From assembly GCA_011959805.1 (NCBI GenBank), contig BLMC01000002.1, positions 1 to 64,000 on the forward strand: a DNA stretch of 64,000 nt, given 5' to 3'. Origin of the DNA: Lachnospiraceae bacterium. Lineage in GTDB: Bacteria > Bacillota > Clostridia > Lachnospirales > Lachnospiraceae. Positions 31,485 through 41,603 of the stretch are shown in pieces. Each line of letters begins with the position of its first letter. Position 1 is the first letter of the stretch. Below the pieces are notes generated by a model. The model was not told the DNA's origin. It was given only the letters and a program-made list of their open reading frames with translations, and did no database searches. The position numbers and the translations under genes were made by a program.

Positions 31485-31771
31485 GCCTCACGGATCCGGG
31501 ATTTCACCAGCTCCTTAACCAGCTCTTCTTTTGTCATGGATTCATATTCAGACAAATCTGGTTCAGAGGAATATACGCTTATCTTCACGGTGTTTTCTTC
31601 TTTGTGAACCCGATTTTTGGGCGGCAGTCCGTTTACATCTCGGTAAAGCCTCATGTAATCCCTGGCTGTGCCCTCGCTTATTTTGTATTTTATGGCTGCG
31701 TCGCTTTTGCTTATTTCATTGTTGTAAATCTGTTTTCCGATGTCCAGTCTTTCTTCTCTTGTGTAGCCCAT
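31403..31771 (-). CDS. IS3 OrfA
   Basis: MGYTREERLDIGKQIYNNEISKSDAAIKYKISEGTARDYMRLYR; A7G slippery tract near the orfB junction. Confidence 0.85.
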   Translation of the reverse strand: MGYTREERLDIGKQIYNNEISKSDAAIKYKISEGTARDYMRLYRDVNGLPPKNRVHKEENTVKISVYSSEPDLSEYESMTKEELVKELVKSRIREAWLKKGYEVKGVGADRTVTIFDNWNMK

Positions 31772-31890
31772 TGGTAAACCTCCTGTTCATTTTGCTGGGA
31801 GAGATGTTCATGTGTAATATAGACCGTGTTTAATCTTACCCTTTTTGCTGTCTAATTTCCACCCCCTCCGTGTCCAATTTTAGTTTACCA

Positions 31891-32341
31891 CTTCAATATG
31901 GTGGAGAAATATCCCAACTTGGAGCGTGGGGAAAGTGCTGGCAAGACAGGCAGGAAGCATATCCCCACCCGGCTGTTCAAGCAGGCGGTCAATCTCTCAA
32001 AACAGGCAAGAGCCATTGAAGCCACGCTGGACGGTATTACCCCGTTCAATGCCGGAAAGAAGAAAGAGGAAGCCCTCTCCATGCTGAAAAAGTGGTTCCC
32101 GCAGATGGAGAATTTCTCCGGGCAACTGAAAAAGTACAAGGTCACAATCAATGACCTGTTGGCGGAAAATGAAAAGCTGGAAGCAAGGGCAAAGGCCAGC
32201 GAAAAAGGCAAGATGAAAGATACGCTGGAACGGGCAAAGCTAGAAAGCGAGCTACACGACATTCAGCGGCTGGTAGACCATATCCCGCCGGAGGTGCTGG
32301 CAGAACTGAAACTCCAACAGCGGCATACAAAGGAACGGTGA
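31891..32341 (+). pseudogene. C-terminal fragment of a plasmid mobilization/recombination (Mob-type relaxase) protein
   Basis: MVEKYPNLERGESAGKTGRKHIPTRLFKQA...IPPEVLAELK; no N-terminal catalytic part; begins at the IS end. Confidence 0.65.
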
Positions 32342-32417
32342 TAGATGACAGAAAACATTTCACGCCGCAGCATGGCAGCATTGTACCTTGAAAACTGAAT
32401 ACAGAGAAAGGCGATAT

Positions 32418-32588
32418 ATGGCAAAAAAGCAACCGGACACAAATATCCCCCAACATGAAATAGAAGCCCTTGCCCGGTGCTTACTTCCAGAAATCCAAAA
32501 ATTCTTTGAAAGCCCGGAAGGACAAAAAGAATTTGAGGAGTGGAAAGCACAGAGGGCAAAGAAAACGGAAAAGGAAAGGAGCGTATGA
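32418..32588 (+). CDS. Small hypothetical mobile-element protein
   Basis: MAKKQPDTNIPQHEIEALARCLLPEIQKFFESPEGQKEFEEWKAQRAKKTEKERSV. Confidence 0.65.
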   Translation: MAKKQPDTNIPQHEIEALARCLLPEIQKFFESPEGQKEFEEWKAQRAKKTEKERSV

Positions 32589-32590
32589 CA

Positions 32591-32628
32591 AAAGCGGCGG
32601 TATCACTCACGATACCGCCGCTTTTGCT
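32591..32628 (+). terminator. Strong hairpin at right end of mobile element
   Basis: AAAGCGGCGGTATC...GATACCGCCGCTTT followed by T-rich sequence. Confidence 0.75.
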
Positions 32629-32697
32629 TTAGCACTCAAGATATACTAAAAATCCGAAGCCGTCCCCGATTGGAACCGGGTTCGGATTATCATTATC

Positions 32698-32780
32698 TGG
32701 TGCGGATAACAGGACTTGAACCTGCACGGTCGCCCACCAGAACCTAAATCTGGCGCGTCTGCCAATTCCGCCATATCCGC
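32698..32780 (-). tRNA. tRNA-Leu (anticodon TAG)
   Basis: GCGGATATGGCGGAATTGGCAGACGCGCCAGATTTAGGTTCTGG...TATCCGCACCA; CCA encoded. Confidence 0.95.
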
Positions 32781-32879
32781 ATATTATGTTTTTCTCAAAC
32801 ATACTTCTGTATTTTAACAGATTAAAATACAGAAGTCAACTATTTCATTAAGAATTTTATTGAAATATTTTTTTGTTTG

Positions 32880-33650
32880 TTACACGTGAACAGCAGCCTT
32901 CGTTTCTCCTTCTGTATCCAGTTCAATACTACCAAGTCCACATTTTAAAATAGCCACTCTATCCACATTATTGCTAGAAGATATTTTCCGAGAGCCCAAA
33001 CATTGAATACTGTTTTTGTTTATTCTGACACTGCCCAGAGCACAAGAAACATCATAATCAAACTCACTTTCCTTATTGTTCAGGTGAAATTTGCAACTTC
33101 CTACACCACAGTTTACTTTGATGTCTTTTGTGACACAGCCTTCGTAAATACAAGACCCTACACCACATTCTAAACACAATATTCCAACACTTGTCTCTTT
33201 CATCTTTGCCTCGCCAGCACCTATCTGCATGTCAAGCCTTCCTGTCACACTCAAATGTGCAACGCGCAATTTTCCTGCACCAATCTCTGCCACCATATCG
33301 TGGCAAGAAATCGCGACACCTCTCATGTCAAGTTCACCCGCACCAATTTCCAATACAATATGTTCAAACGTCTTTCCTTCTGGAAGATACAAAATAACTT
33401 GCACTTCCTTCCAATCAAAATTAATAAGATGCTTTTTACCTTTTACACGATAAATCACAATTAGTTTCTGATCCTGCACTTCACAAGTATAATCTATATC
33501 CTGTAAGTTTTCTTCTCTCTGTAGATTCTCTACCTCTACACGAATCAGTTCATCCACCGCTTTCTTAACAACTACACTTGCCGTCTCTACTCGTATTTCA
33601 AGATTTTTGATGGTATCTGCCACAAACACATTCCCTGTTTTGTTTTCCAT
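32880..33650 (-). CDS. DUF4097-like beta-solenoid protein
   Basis: Repeats of the form IGAGELDMRGV...IGAGKLRVAHL...IGAGEAKMKE...CGVGSCIYEG. Confidence 0.65.
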   Translation of the reverse strand: MENKTGNVFVADTIKNLEIRVETASVVVKKAVDELIRVEVENLQREENLQDIDYTCEVQDQKLIVIYRVKGKKHLINFDWKEVQVILYLPEGKTFEHIVLEIGAGELDMRGVAISCHDMVAEIGAGKLRVAHLSVTGRLDMQIGAGEAKMKETSVGILCLECGVGSCIYEGCVTKDIKVNCGVGSCKFHLNNKESEFDYDVSCALGSVRINKNSIQCLGSRKISSSNNVDRVAILKCGLGSIELDTEGETKAAVHV

Positions 33651-33672
33651 ATTTTTATTGACCTCCTTTTTA

Positions 33673-34386
33673 TTAAATATAATAGATTTCTATGTTTCCA
33701 AAACTTGTATCACCATGTAAGTGCAATGTCGCACTACTAGTCTCAATTGGTTTCCCATGTTCATTAATGTTCCCAAAACAGTGGTCTAAATTATTTTGAA
33801 TCCTCCACTCTTTTGGCAAATAGAGAATTGTCTCACCAAAGTTATTTTCAACTTTCACATACGCAGAACCTTCTTGAATTATCACATTATCAAAATATAC
33901 AGTCATGCTTCCAAAGTTATTCTCAAGATGTGCTTTGCAAAAACAATCTGAGTGAATATATCGTATTGCTGTACCAAAGTTATTTTCACAGCGGATATAT
34001 TCGCCGCTGCACTGCTCACTGCTTTTTCCAACACTATCACGATGGTTGTTGTCCCACTCAAATTCAATTGCATGTTTATACTGCTTTTTGCTCCCAAATA
34101 ACATAGAAAACCCAATACTGAGAAACAGTGCGGCAGCAAGAACTGTCCACGGAGTCAACATCTCAATTTTCAAGACTTTATTATAAAGAATACACAGAAA
34201 TGCTATTGGAAATAAAATTTCATAAAAATTTCTATGGCGAATACCATCCACCACAATCCAGCACAACAACATTGTGGAAAGAAAGGAAAACAAACTTACA
34301 TTTGGCAAGATATTAAGTCTGCCGATAACAACAACAATTGCCATTATTATAAAAAAAATACCCCAAAAATTTTTTCTATTTTTCAT
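33673..34386 (-). CDS. LiaF-like membrane protein
   Basis: TM helices then repeated ENNFGTAIRYI / ENNFGSMTVYFDN / ENNFGETILYLPK. Confidence 0.75.
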   Translation of the reverse strand: MKNRKNFWGIFFIIMAIVVVIGRLNILPNVSLFSFLSTMLLCWIVVDGIRHRNFYEILFPIAFLCILYNKVLKIEMLTPWTVLAAALFLSIGFSMLFGSKKQYKHAIEFEWDNNHRDSVGKSSEQCSGEYIRCENNFGTAIRYIHSDCFCKAHLENNFGSMTVYFDNVIIQEGSAYVKVENNFGETILYLPKEWRIQNNLDHCFGNINEHGKPIETSSATLHLHGDTSFGNIEIYYI

Positions 34387-34844
34387 CGATATAACCTCTT
34401 TTCCTCCAATTTCCGAATCAATGGTTTATAATAATATCGGGAAACATAGACCTGCTTATGTGTTCCCAAAAATGCCACTACACTTGATGCCGTCAAATTT
34501 CGATCGATAGAATAAATGTGATTAATATTTAAAATCGTCGATTTGGACACTCTCATAAAAAATCCCGGCAAAATACTTTCCAGTTCATAGAGCTTATATT
34601 TGCTTTGATATGTGTCTGTGCTTGTGTGCGCACTAATTCCTTTTTCATCCGTCTCAAAGAATAATATATTATCTAGGACAAGATAGAACTCTGTGTTTCC
34701 TTTGTAAAAAACAAATTTTTGCTTTGAACTGGATGCTTCAAGCACTGCTTTTTGGACTGCTGCAATTTCCTCTGTCAATCCACGGCAACGAATCAGCACT
34801 TCATCGTCCTCCAGCGCTTCCTCAATCTCAATTTTTACTTTCAT
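34383..34844 (-). CDS. LytTR-domain transcriptional regulator
   Basis: IEEALEDDEVLIRC...FYKGNTEFYLVLDNILFFETDEKGISAHT...FFMRVSKSTILNINHIYSI. Confidence 0.9.
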   Translation of the reverse strand: MKVKIEIEEALEDDEVLIRCRGLTEEIAAVQKAVLEASSSKQKFVFYKGNTEFYLVLDNILFFETDEKGISAHTSTDTYQSKYKLYELESILPGFFMRVSKSTILNINHIYSIDRNLTASSVVAFLGTHKQVYVSRYYYKPLIRKLEEKRLYR

Positions 34845-34978
34845 ATATCACACTTCCCACCATTTTATCCAAAGAACTTTTTCTCACTTCCTTGAACTTT
34901 CTTACATCATAACGAAACAAACCACCAATGTAAATTGTTTTACATCAAGTGGTTTGTTTTTTGCACTAAGAGGTTATA

Positions 34979-35062
34979 TTATAAGAAGCAAAAGCTGCTT
35001 CTTATAATCCAATACACGGCGCAAAGGCCAGCGCCTTTTATCAGAAGTAAAGGGCAACTTCT
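34979..35062. repeat. Three consecutive hairpins
   Basis: TTATAAGAAGCA/TGCTTCTTATAA, GGCGC/GCGCC, AGAAGT/ACTTCT with A-rich loops. Confidence 0.7.
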
Positions 35063-36452
35063 AATAAGTTATATTATCGGGTATATTTTGTATTACTTTC
35101 TTATTTATTAAAATCATAAAGAGGGATGATACACATAAAGACATCACCTCTGCAATCGGAAACGCCCACCAAACTGCATGTAATCCGCCAAGTCTTGCTA
35201 GAATAAATGCTACTGGCAGCAACACCACAAGCTGTCTAGCAACTGATACAATAAGACTGTACACCCCATTTCCAAGTGCTTGGAACACAGATCCCGCTAT
35301 AATGCAAAACCATGCAACCAAAAAATGTATTCCAATTACACGCAATGCTGGCACACCAATGGCAAGCATCTCATCTGATGCCTCGAACATACTAAGCAAT
35401 ACTTCTGGTATTGTCTCAAACACAGTAAAACCGGCACAAAGTAGTACAAATGCATATGCAAGACTACATTTGATTGCCTTAATCAATCGACTTCTTTTTC
35501 CAGCCCCATAATTATAGGCAACAATCGGTATTAAACCATTGTTTAGTCCAAATACTGGCATAAAGAAAAAGCTCTGAAGCTTAAAATAAACGCCAAACAC
35601 GGCGGTCGCAGTCGACGAAAACGTAATTAATATCATATTCATTCCATAAGTCATGACAGACCCTATGGCCTGCATAATAATAGATGGTATACCGACCTTA
35701 TAAATATTCCCAATCGTACGTGCATCAGGTTTAAATTTCTTCACAGAAAGTTTTATTTCCCCATTTTTGCGAATATTAAAATAGAATCCAAGTATTCCTC
35801 CTACAATCTGTCCAATAACAGTAGCAATTGCTGCGCCAGCTACCCCAAGTTTTGGCATACCCAAAAGTCCAAAGATTAAAATTGGGTCCAATATAATATT
35901 GGTCACTGCACCAACTGCTTGCGTAACCATCGAATATAGTGTTTTTCCTGTAGACTGCAAAAGCTTTTCAAAAATAAGCTGTGCATATAGTCCAAAAGAA
36001 CATACACATACAATTGTCAGGTATTGTATTCCCAATGAGAGAATCTCTGGATCTGCATCCTTTACCTGACTGGCATAAAATGGTCTGACCCCCACAATTC
36101 CAATAATCACAAATACAATATAATTCATAACTGCCAAAAATATACCATTCATAGCAGTCACACTTACCTGTTTATAATTTTTCTCTCCCAGTTGCTTAGA
36201 AAGAAGCGAATTTACACCAACTCCAGTTCCTGTACCAAGTGCAATCAAGAGCGTCTGTATGGGAAATGCCAACGACACCGCAGTCAATGCATTTTCGCTA
36301 AGTTTGGCAACAAAAATACTATCCACAATATTATAAAGCGCCTGAACCAACATAGAAACCATCATTGGCAAAGACATATTTAACAATAGCTTGTCCACAG
36401 GCATTACACCCATTTTATTTTCTTGCGTTTTTGTATCTACTTCACCACTCAT
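35061..36452 (-). CDS. MATE-family efflux transporter
   Basis: KLLLNMSLPMMVSMLVQALYNIVDSIFVAKLSENALTAVSLAFPIQ. Confidence 0.9.
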   Translation of the reverse strand: MSGEVDTKTQENKMGVMPVDKLLLNMSLPMMVSMLVQALYNIVDSIFVAKLSENALTAVSLAFPIQTLLIALGTGTGVGVNSLLSKQLGEKNYKQVSVTAMNGIFLAVMNYIVFVIIGIVGVRPFYASQVKDADPEILSLGIQYLTIVCVCSFGLYAQLIFEKLLQSTGKTLYSMVTQAVGAVTNIILDPILIFGLLGMPKLGVAGAAIATVIGQIVGGILGFYFNIRKNGEIKLSVKKFKPDARTIGNIYKVGIPSIIMQAIGSVMTYGMNMILITFSSTATAVFGVYFKLQSFFFMPVFGLNNGLIPIVAYNYGAGKRSRLIKAIKCSLAYAFVLLCAGFTVFETIPEVLLSMFEASDEMLAIGVPALRVIGIHFLVAWFCIIAGSVFQALGNGVYSLIVSVARQLVVLLPVAFILARLGGLHAVWWAFPIAEVMSLCVSSLFMILINKKVIQNIPDNITY

Positions 36453-36906
36453 TAGTTCTCCTCCAATCCTTTATTATTTCCTGTTTATCTTATTATGTAT
36501 ACCCAAAAAACAAGCCCATAGCTGCCGAATGACAGATATGACCCTGTTTTATGATTATGATATATATTTTAAGTATAATTTGCAACATTCATACACACAA
36601 ATTTATTCTATCAAATGTAAAATGACTTTCACCTCTATAAGCAGTGAGCAACTTATTTGTATCAGTGGCAAAATTCAATCCCTATCTGATATGCTTTCGG
36701 CGGATTCCAGAAGCACGCAGAAGAATGTATTGATGCGCGCTTCGCAGCAAAAACACCGATGGCGTTCTTGAATTTTCTTACTTACTGCGTTTCTATCATC
36801 CCTCAAAAAATTGTTGTGCCTAAAAATTGTTGCTGTCTGTACACTTACAATACACCAAATTATAGCAAATATAATCAGATGCCAACTATAATATCTCTTT
36901 GTTAGA

Positions 36907-38226
36907 TTACAGTGTTGTATCCACAAAAATTGCATAAATTGCCTTAATGGCTGTCTCAAAATCCTCATTTGCAACGCCAACAATAACATTTTGCTCACTG
37001 GACCCTTGGTCAATCATTCTCACATTCACATTCGCGTGGGCAAGCGCTGCAAAAATCCTACCTACCGTTCCTCGCTGTGATTTCATACAACGACCTACTA
37101 CCGCAATCAATGCCAAATCCGATTGAATATCAACATTATCTGGACTCACTGCCTTATTAATTCCTGACAGGATATTTTGTTCTTTGTCAACAAACTCCGA
37201 CTGATGGACCATCACATTTAATGTGTCGATTCCTGAAGGCATATGCTCAAAAGAAATGTTATATTCTTCAAATACTTGAAGCACTTTTCTTCCAAAACCG
37301 ACCTCAGCGTTCATCATATCCTTCTCAATATTAATGGAAGCAAATCCCTTCTTTCCCGCAATACCTGTAATCGTGTATTTTGCCTTCTTACAGGTATGTC
37401 CGACAATCCATGTTCCCTCATCTTCTGGCTGATTCGTATTTTTTATATTAATAGGAATTCCTTCTTTGCGAACCGGGAAAATCGCATCCTCATGCAAAAC
37501 ATTAAATCCCATATAAGAAAGTTCCCGCAGTTCACCGTAAGTAATAATATCAATTACTTTAGGGTTCTCAATAATGTGTGGATCTGCAACCAAAACGCCA
37601 GACACATCAGTCCAATTTTCATAGACATCTGCCTGTATTGCCTTTGCCACAATAGAACCAGTAATATCAGAACCTCCTCTCGAAAAAGTCACGACAGTGC
37701 CATCTTCTTTTGCACCATAAAATCCCGGAATAACAGCTCTCTCCACACCCTCGAGCCTTTGAGAGAGCAATTCCTGAGTTTTTCTTGCATCAAATATTCC
37801 TTCCTCATTAAAACGAATATAATCTGCCGGATCAATAAATTCATAGCCAAGATAGTTCGCCATAATGATTCCATTGAGATACTCACCGCGACTAGCTGCA
37901 TAATTTGAACCTACTTTCCGCTTAAAATTATCAATAAGCTTATCAAACTCAGGAGAGAGGTCAAGATCAAGTTTCAATCCGTCAATAATCTCCTGATAGC
38001 GATTCTCAATCTGCGCCATCTGCGCATTAAAATTATGGTCCTTTTCTGCCAGCGCATAACACGTGTACAGCATATCTGTAACTTTTGTATCCTTGTCAAA
38101 TCGCTTTCCCGGCGCTGACGGAACAACAAATTTTCTATCTTCATCTGCATGAATAATATTCCCGACCTTCACAAACTGTTCTGCACTTGCCAGTGAACTT
38201 CCGCCAAATTTCACTACCTTTTTCAT
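36907..38226 (-). CDS. Aspartate kinase
   Basis: MKKVVKFGGSSLASAEQFVKVG, FSRGGSDITGSIVAKA, tandem ACT region; start at 38226. Confidence 0.93.
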   Translation of the reverse strand: MKKVVKFGGSSLASAEQFVKVGNIIHADEDRKFVVPSAPGKRFDKDTKVTDMLYTCYALAEKDHNFNAQMAQIENRYQEIIDGLKLDLDLSPEFDKLIDNFKRKVGSNYAASRGEYLNGIIMANYLGYEFIDPADYIRFNEEGIFDARKTQELLSQRLEGVERAVIPGFYGAKEDGTVVTFSRGGSDITGSIVAKAIQADVYENWTDVSGVLVADPHIIENPKVIDIITYGELRELSYMGFNVLHEDAIFPVRKEGIPINIKNTNQPEDEGTWIVGHTCKKAKYTITGIAGKKGFASINIEKDMMNAEVGFGRKVLQVFEEYNISFEHMPSGIDTLNVMVHQSEFVDKEQNILSGINKAVSPDNVDIQSDLALIAVVGRCMKSQRGTVGRIFAALAHANVNVRMIDQGSSEQNVIVGVANEDFETAIKAIYAIFVDTTL

Positions 38227-38426
38227 CTTACACAATTCCTTTCTCATAACCAATGTTCATACATTGTGTTTTTCTCTATCCTTTATTAATATTCAAAAAT
38301 ACAATACATGTTCGTAACCGTTTTCCTTCGCATTGCTGTTTCAGGAGGTAAACCATACAGAATCACTTTTTGTGATTTATTTTCTAAACTAACACTTTTT
38401 CACAAACTTTACAACAAATATTTATT

Positions 38427-39629
38427 TTAATCTACCCTAATCATTGACAATACATTGCCAAGTTGCGCTGCTTTTTCTCGATATTCTGCCTCACTCATCT
38501 CCTCTGTAACAAATCCAAACTCACCATCTATTACTTCTGTAAACATCTCAACTTCACCAAATACCTTTTTAATCTGTTCCTCATTCGTTGAAGCCACACG
38601 CACAAAAAACTTTCGTACAGCGCCATCAATTGACGCAATCTCAAGTTTCTCATCTATCCATTTAATATCCAAATGTTTGCCGAGATGTCGTGCACAGTCT
38701 AGTACATCTGCCACAACCGCACTCGCTGTTGCAAGCTTCCCTGCCCCTTTGCCATAATACATTGTTTCTCCGCCCATATTAGCATTTATCAAAATGGCAT
38801 TAAATACCCCTTTTACTGCATAAAGCGGATTGTCTGGTTTTACAATAAACGGCGCTACAATCGCATAATGTTTCTCGCCCTTTTTTACACTCTTTGCAAA
38901 AAGCTTAATTGTTGTGCCCATTTTTTTTGCGTAGGCAAAATCTATATCTGTAATTGCTGTAATTCCCTCTGTCATAATATCTTGAAAATCAACTTTTTTT
39001 CCATATGCCAACGATGTTAGAATTGATATTTTTCTACATGCATCATATCCAAGAATATCTGCATCTGGATTCTTTTCCGCATACCCTTTCTCCTGTGCCC
39101 TTGCCAGTACATCATCAAAAGCAAGTCCTTCCATCTCCATCTTTGTCAATATATAATTAGTAGTACCATTTAGAATACCTGTGATAGAAAGAATCTCCTC
39201 CTGTGCAAGTGACGTCCTTAGTGGTCTAATAATCGGAATACCACCTCCCACACTCGCCTCAAATAGATAGCTACATTGATGTTTTTCTGCAATTTTTATC
39301 AATTCTGGACCATGTTTTTCTACAAGTTCTTTGTTAGAAGAACATACGCTTTTCCCACGTTCAAGTGCACTTCTTGTAAACTCATACGCCGGATGCTCAC
39401 CACCCATAGTTTCACACACAATCGCTATCTCTGGGTCATCAAGAATTACACTAATATCATGAACTAATACTTCCTGTACTGGGTCTCCCTCAAATTCTCT
39501 TAAGTCGAGCACATATTTGACTTGTATCTCTTCTCCCAGTTTACCAGTAATTACATCCTTATTCTTTTTGAGGACTTCATATACACCGCTTCCCACCGTA
39601 CCATATCCCAATATTGCTGTCTTAATCAT
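38427..39629 (-). CDS. hom: Homoserine dehydrogenase
   Basis: AILGYGTVGSGVYEVL, GILNGTTNYILTKM, C-terminal ACT domain. Confidence 0.93.
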   Translation of the reverse strand: MIKTAILGYGTVGSGVYEVLKKNKDVITGKLGEEIQVKYVLDLREFEGDPVQEVLVHDISVILDDPEIAIVCETMGGEHPAYEFTRSALERGKSVCSSNKELVEKHGPELIKIAEKHQCSYLFEASVGGGIPIIRPLRTSLAQEEILSITGILNGTTNYILTKMEMEGLAFDDVLARAQEKGYAEKNPDADILGYDACRKISILTSLAYGKKVDFQDIMTEGITAITDIDFAYAKKMGTTIKLFAKSVKKGEKHYAIVAPFIVKPDNPLYAVKGVFNAILINANMGGETMYYGKGAGKLATASAVVADVLDCARHLGKHLDIKWIDEKLEIASIDGAVRKFFVRVASTNEEQIKKVFGEVEMFTEVIDGEFGFVTEEMSEAEYREKAAQLGNVLSMIRVD

Positions 39630-39658
39630 ATTATATTGACCTCCTATATATTCTCTAC

Positions 39659-40102
39659 TTATTCCCTACCCAACACTTTTACGTTGTGCACCCCACTGCG
39701 TTTTTCCATCTCTGTCACCATCGCTGACACATCACTGGTGGTATCCAATATCTGAATGCTTAGTGAAAGAGATGCGATACCATTGATTGGTATCGTTTGA
39801 TGTATAGTAAGGATATTGGCGCCAAACTCTGCCACTACCTTTAGCACATCTGATAAGAGTCCTGGTTCATCATCCATTCTACAAGCCAATGTAATTGTCG
39901 TTCCCTGTGCAGAATCGTGAAACGGAAAAATGTCTTCCTTATATTTATAGTAAGAACTTCTGCTAATTCCAACTCGCTCGACTGCTTCCTGCACCGATGA
40001 CACTTTTTGCGCCTCCAAAAGCCTGTTCACCTCGACCACTTTCAACAAAACCTCAGGTAGTGCTCTTTTTTTTACAACAAAATAGGTTGTTGACTCTTCC
40101 AT
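39659..40102 (-). CDS. ACT domain-containing protein
   Basis: YFVVKKRALPEVLLKVVEVNRLLEAQKVSSVQEAVERVGISRSSYYKYKEDIFPF plus ACT domain; upstream of hom. Confidence 0.88.
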   Translation of the reverse strand: MEESTTYFVVKKRALPEVLLKVVEVNRLLEAQKVSSVQEAVERVGISRSSYYKYKEDIFPFHDSAQGTTITLACRMDDEPGLLSDVLKVVAEFGANILTIHQTIPINGIASLSLSIQILDTTSDVSAMVTEMEKRSGVHNVKVLGRE

Positions 40103-40410
40103 TTGATCTTCATTCCCTTTTTCCTATTACACAATACCACAAATTATGTTTTTCCAACAAAGACATTTGTGCGTCACTGCAATACATATTATCATAGTAC
40201 ACAAAAAAGTGCAACCTATTTGTTGCACTTTTTAAAATACACTTTTGAAAAACACTCTGTCTTGCATATGAAACAATCATTCTGCGTTAATATCCCATTT
40301 TAATACACTGGAACAAATAAGTCAGAACTTTAACTAAAAATTTCTTATTTTTGCACATAAACTCCAGTCCAAAACTATTAGCTTATCATACACTAACTTC
40401 CCAACCTTTC

Positions 40411-40595
40411 AAAAATACCATCGACATTCTTACTACGACTTGCGAATCAGCTCTACGAACATAAAATTAATTTGCACACCCACAATCCTGCCAGAAGCTT
40501 ATCGCAATCGAAGATTGTTCCCCTACTCAGATAAGATTGTATTTTTCTCACCACTGATAGAAGCGCAAGTCCTCTCCGACTGAGGTGAGATAGGC
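40411..40595. repeat. Dispersed intergenic element, copy B
   Basis: AATACCATCGACATTCTT...TTTGCACACCCACAATCCTGCCA...CTTATC...CTACTCAGATAAGATTGT...CACTGATAGAAG. Confidence 0.75.
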
Positions 40596-40755
40596 ATACA
40601 ATATTCTTATTGAGTCAACAAAATTTTATATTATAATAAAATTGCAACGAATATACAAATGTATTATTCATGCCATTTTAGAAGCATTTACTTTTTAAAA
40701 CAAAAAGAAAGGTAGAAATCCTTGACTTAATAAATTTCTTACCTTTCTTTTTTCG

Positions 40756-40828
40756 TGAGGCATCGGGGACTCGAACCCCGGACAACTTGATTAAAAGTCA
40801 AGTGCTCTACCGCCTGAGCTAATACCCC
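40756..40828 (-). tRNA. tRNA-Lys (anticodon TTT)
   Basis: GGGGTATTAGCTCAGGCGGTAGAGCACTTGACTTTTAATCAAGT... Confidence 0.93.
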
Positions 40829-40886
40829 TTATTTAAAAACTGTCTTTATAAGATTGAACAACAATACCAGTCTTATTATGACAAAA

Positions 40887-40958
40887 CTGGGCTAGCTGGA
40901 TTCGAACCAGCGACTGCAAGGATCAAAACCTTGTGCCTTACCGCTTGGCGATAGCCCA
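40887..40958 (-). tRNA. tRNA-Gln (anticodon TTG)
   Basis: TGGGCTATCGCCAAGCGGTAAGGCACAAGGTTTTGATCCTTG... Confidence 0.93.
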
Positions 40959-40961
40959 AAA

Positions 40962-41037
40962 GGGTGGATACTGGGAGTCGAACCCAGGACCTTCAGAGCC
41001 ACAATCTGACGCGCTAACCAACTGCGCTATACCCACC
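40962..41037 (-). tRNA. tRNA-His (anticodon GTG)
   Basis: GGTGGGTATAGCGCAGTTGGTTAGCGCGTCAGATTGTGGCTCTG... Confidence 0.93.
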
Positions 41038-41068
41038 ATATATGAGATAAGGCAAGCTCAATCTCAAA

Positions 41069-41142
<74 letters not shown>

Positions 41143-41185
41143 ATCCCATAAATACTATTCTGTGAAGTAGGAAATTTCCTACTCA

Positions 41186-41256
41186 AGCGGGTGATGGGAA
41201 TCGAACCCACGTATCCAGCTTGGAAGGCTGGTGTTCTACCATTGAACTACACCCGC
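41186..41256 (-). tRNA. tRNA-Gly (anticodon TCC)
   Basis: GCGGGTGTAGTTCAATGGTAGAACACCAGCCTTCCAAGCTGG... Confidence 0.93.
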
Positions 41257-41280
41257 ATAAACCGAAAACTGTATTTATAA

Positions 41281-41355
41281 TCGGGGTGACAGGATTCGAA
41301 CCTGCGACCTCCTGGTCCCAAACCAGGCGCTCTAGCCAAGCTGAGCCACACCCCG
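41281..41355 (-). tRNA. tRNA-Pro (anticodon TGG)
   Basis: CGGGGTGTGGCTCAGCTTGGCTAGAGCGCCTGGTTTGGGACCAGG... Confidence 0.93.
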
Positions 41356-41603
41356 TTGTCCAATTTTCTTTTTTTATTTCTCACAGCGACGAATATCATT
41401 ATATACAATAATATCACTAATGTCAACACCTATTTGAAAAATTTTTAATTTTATTTTTTATTCAGCGTTTTGCACAATATCTTGTTTGATTTAATATTTT
41501 ATTTGCAAAAAAGATAAAATACCAAATCAATTTTTGCATCTCTATCCATTAAAAGCATTTGTTTACTTTGCTACATTGATGTGCAGACAAACAATAATAA
41601 ATT

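Larger units (their letters stand above)
30497..31890 (-). mobile_element. IS3-family insertion sequence
   Basis: Terminal inverted repeats TGGTCAACAAAAATTGGACAC / TGGTAAACTAAAATTGGACAC (19/21 identical) flank orfA and orfB. Confidence 0.9.
25560..32640. mobile_element. Decayed integrative/mobilizable element with serine recombinase
   Basis: Large serine recombinase, XRE regulators, VanZ-like gene, truncated relaxase and small accessory ORF; boundaries approximate. Confidence 0.65.

Noticed and set aside
25530-32690. AATCCGAAG shared at both ends of the mobile element as attachment-site repeat
   Set aside because: Each copy is part of a local terminator-like hairpin, which explains it equally well; no clear att core identified.
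37243-37908. 221-aa plus-strand ORF
   Set aside because: Antisense to aspartate kinase; no recognisable domain.
38254-38426. Possible lysine riboswitch or T-box before aspartokinase
   Set aside because: No recognisable conserved core or terminator/antiterminator arrangement in the 170-nt gap.
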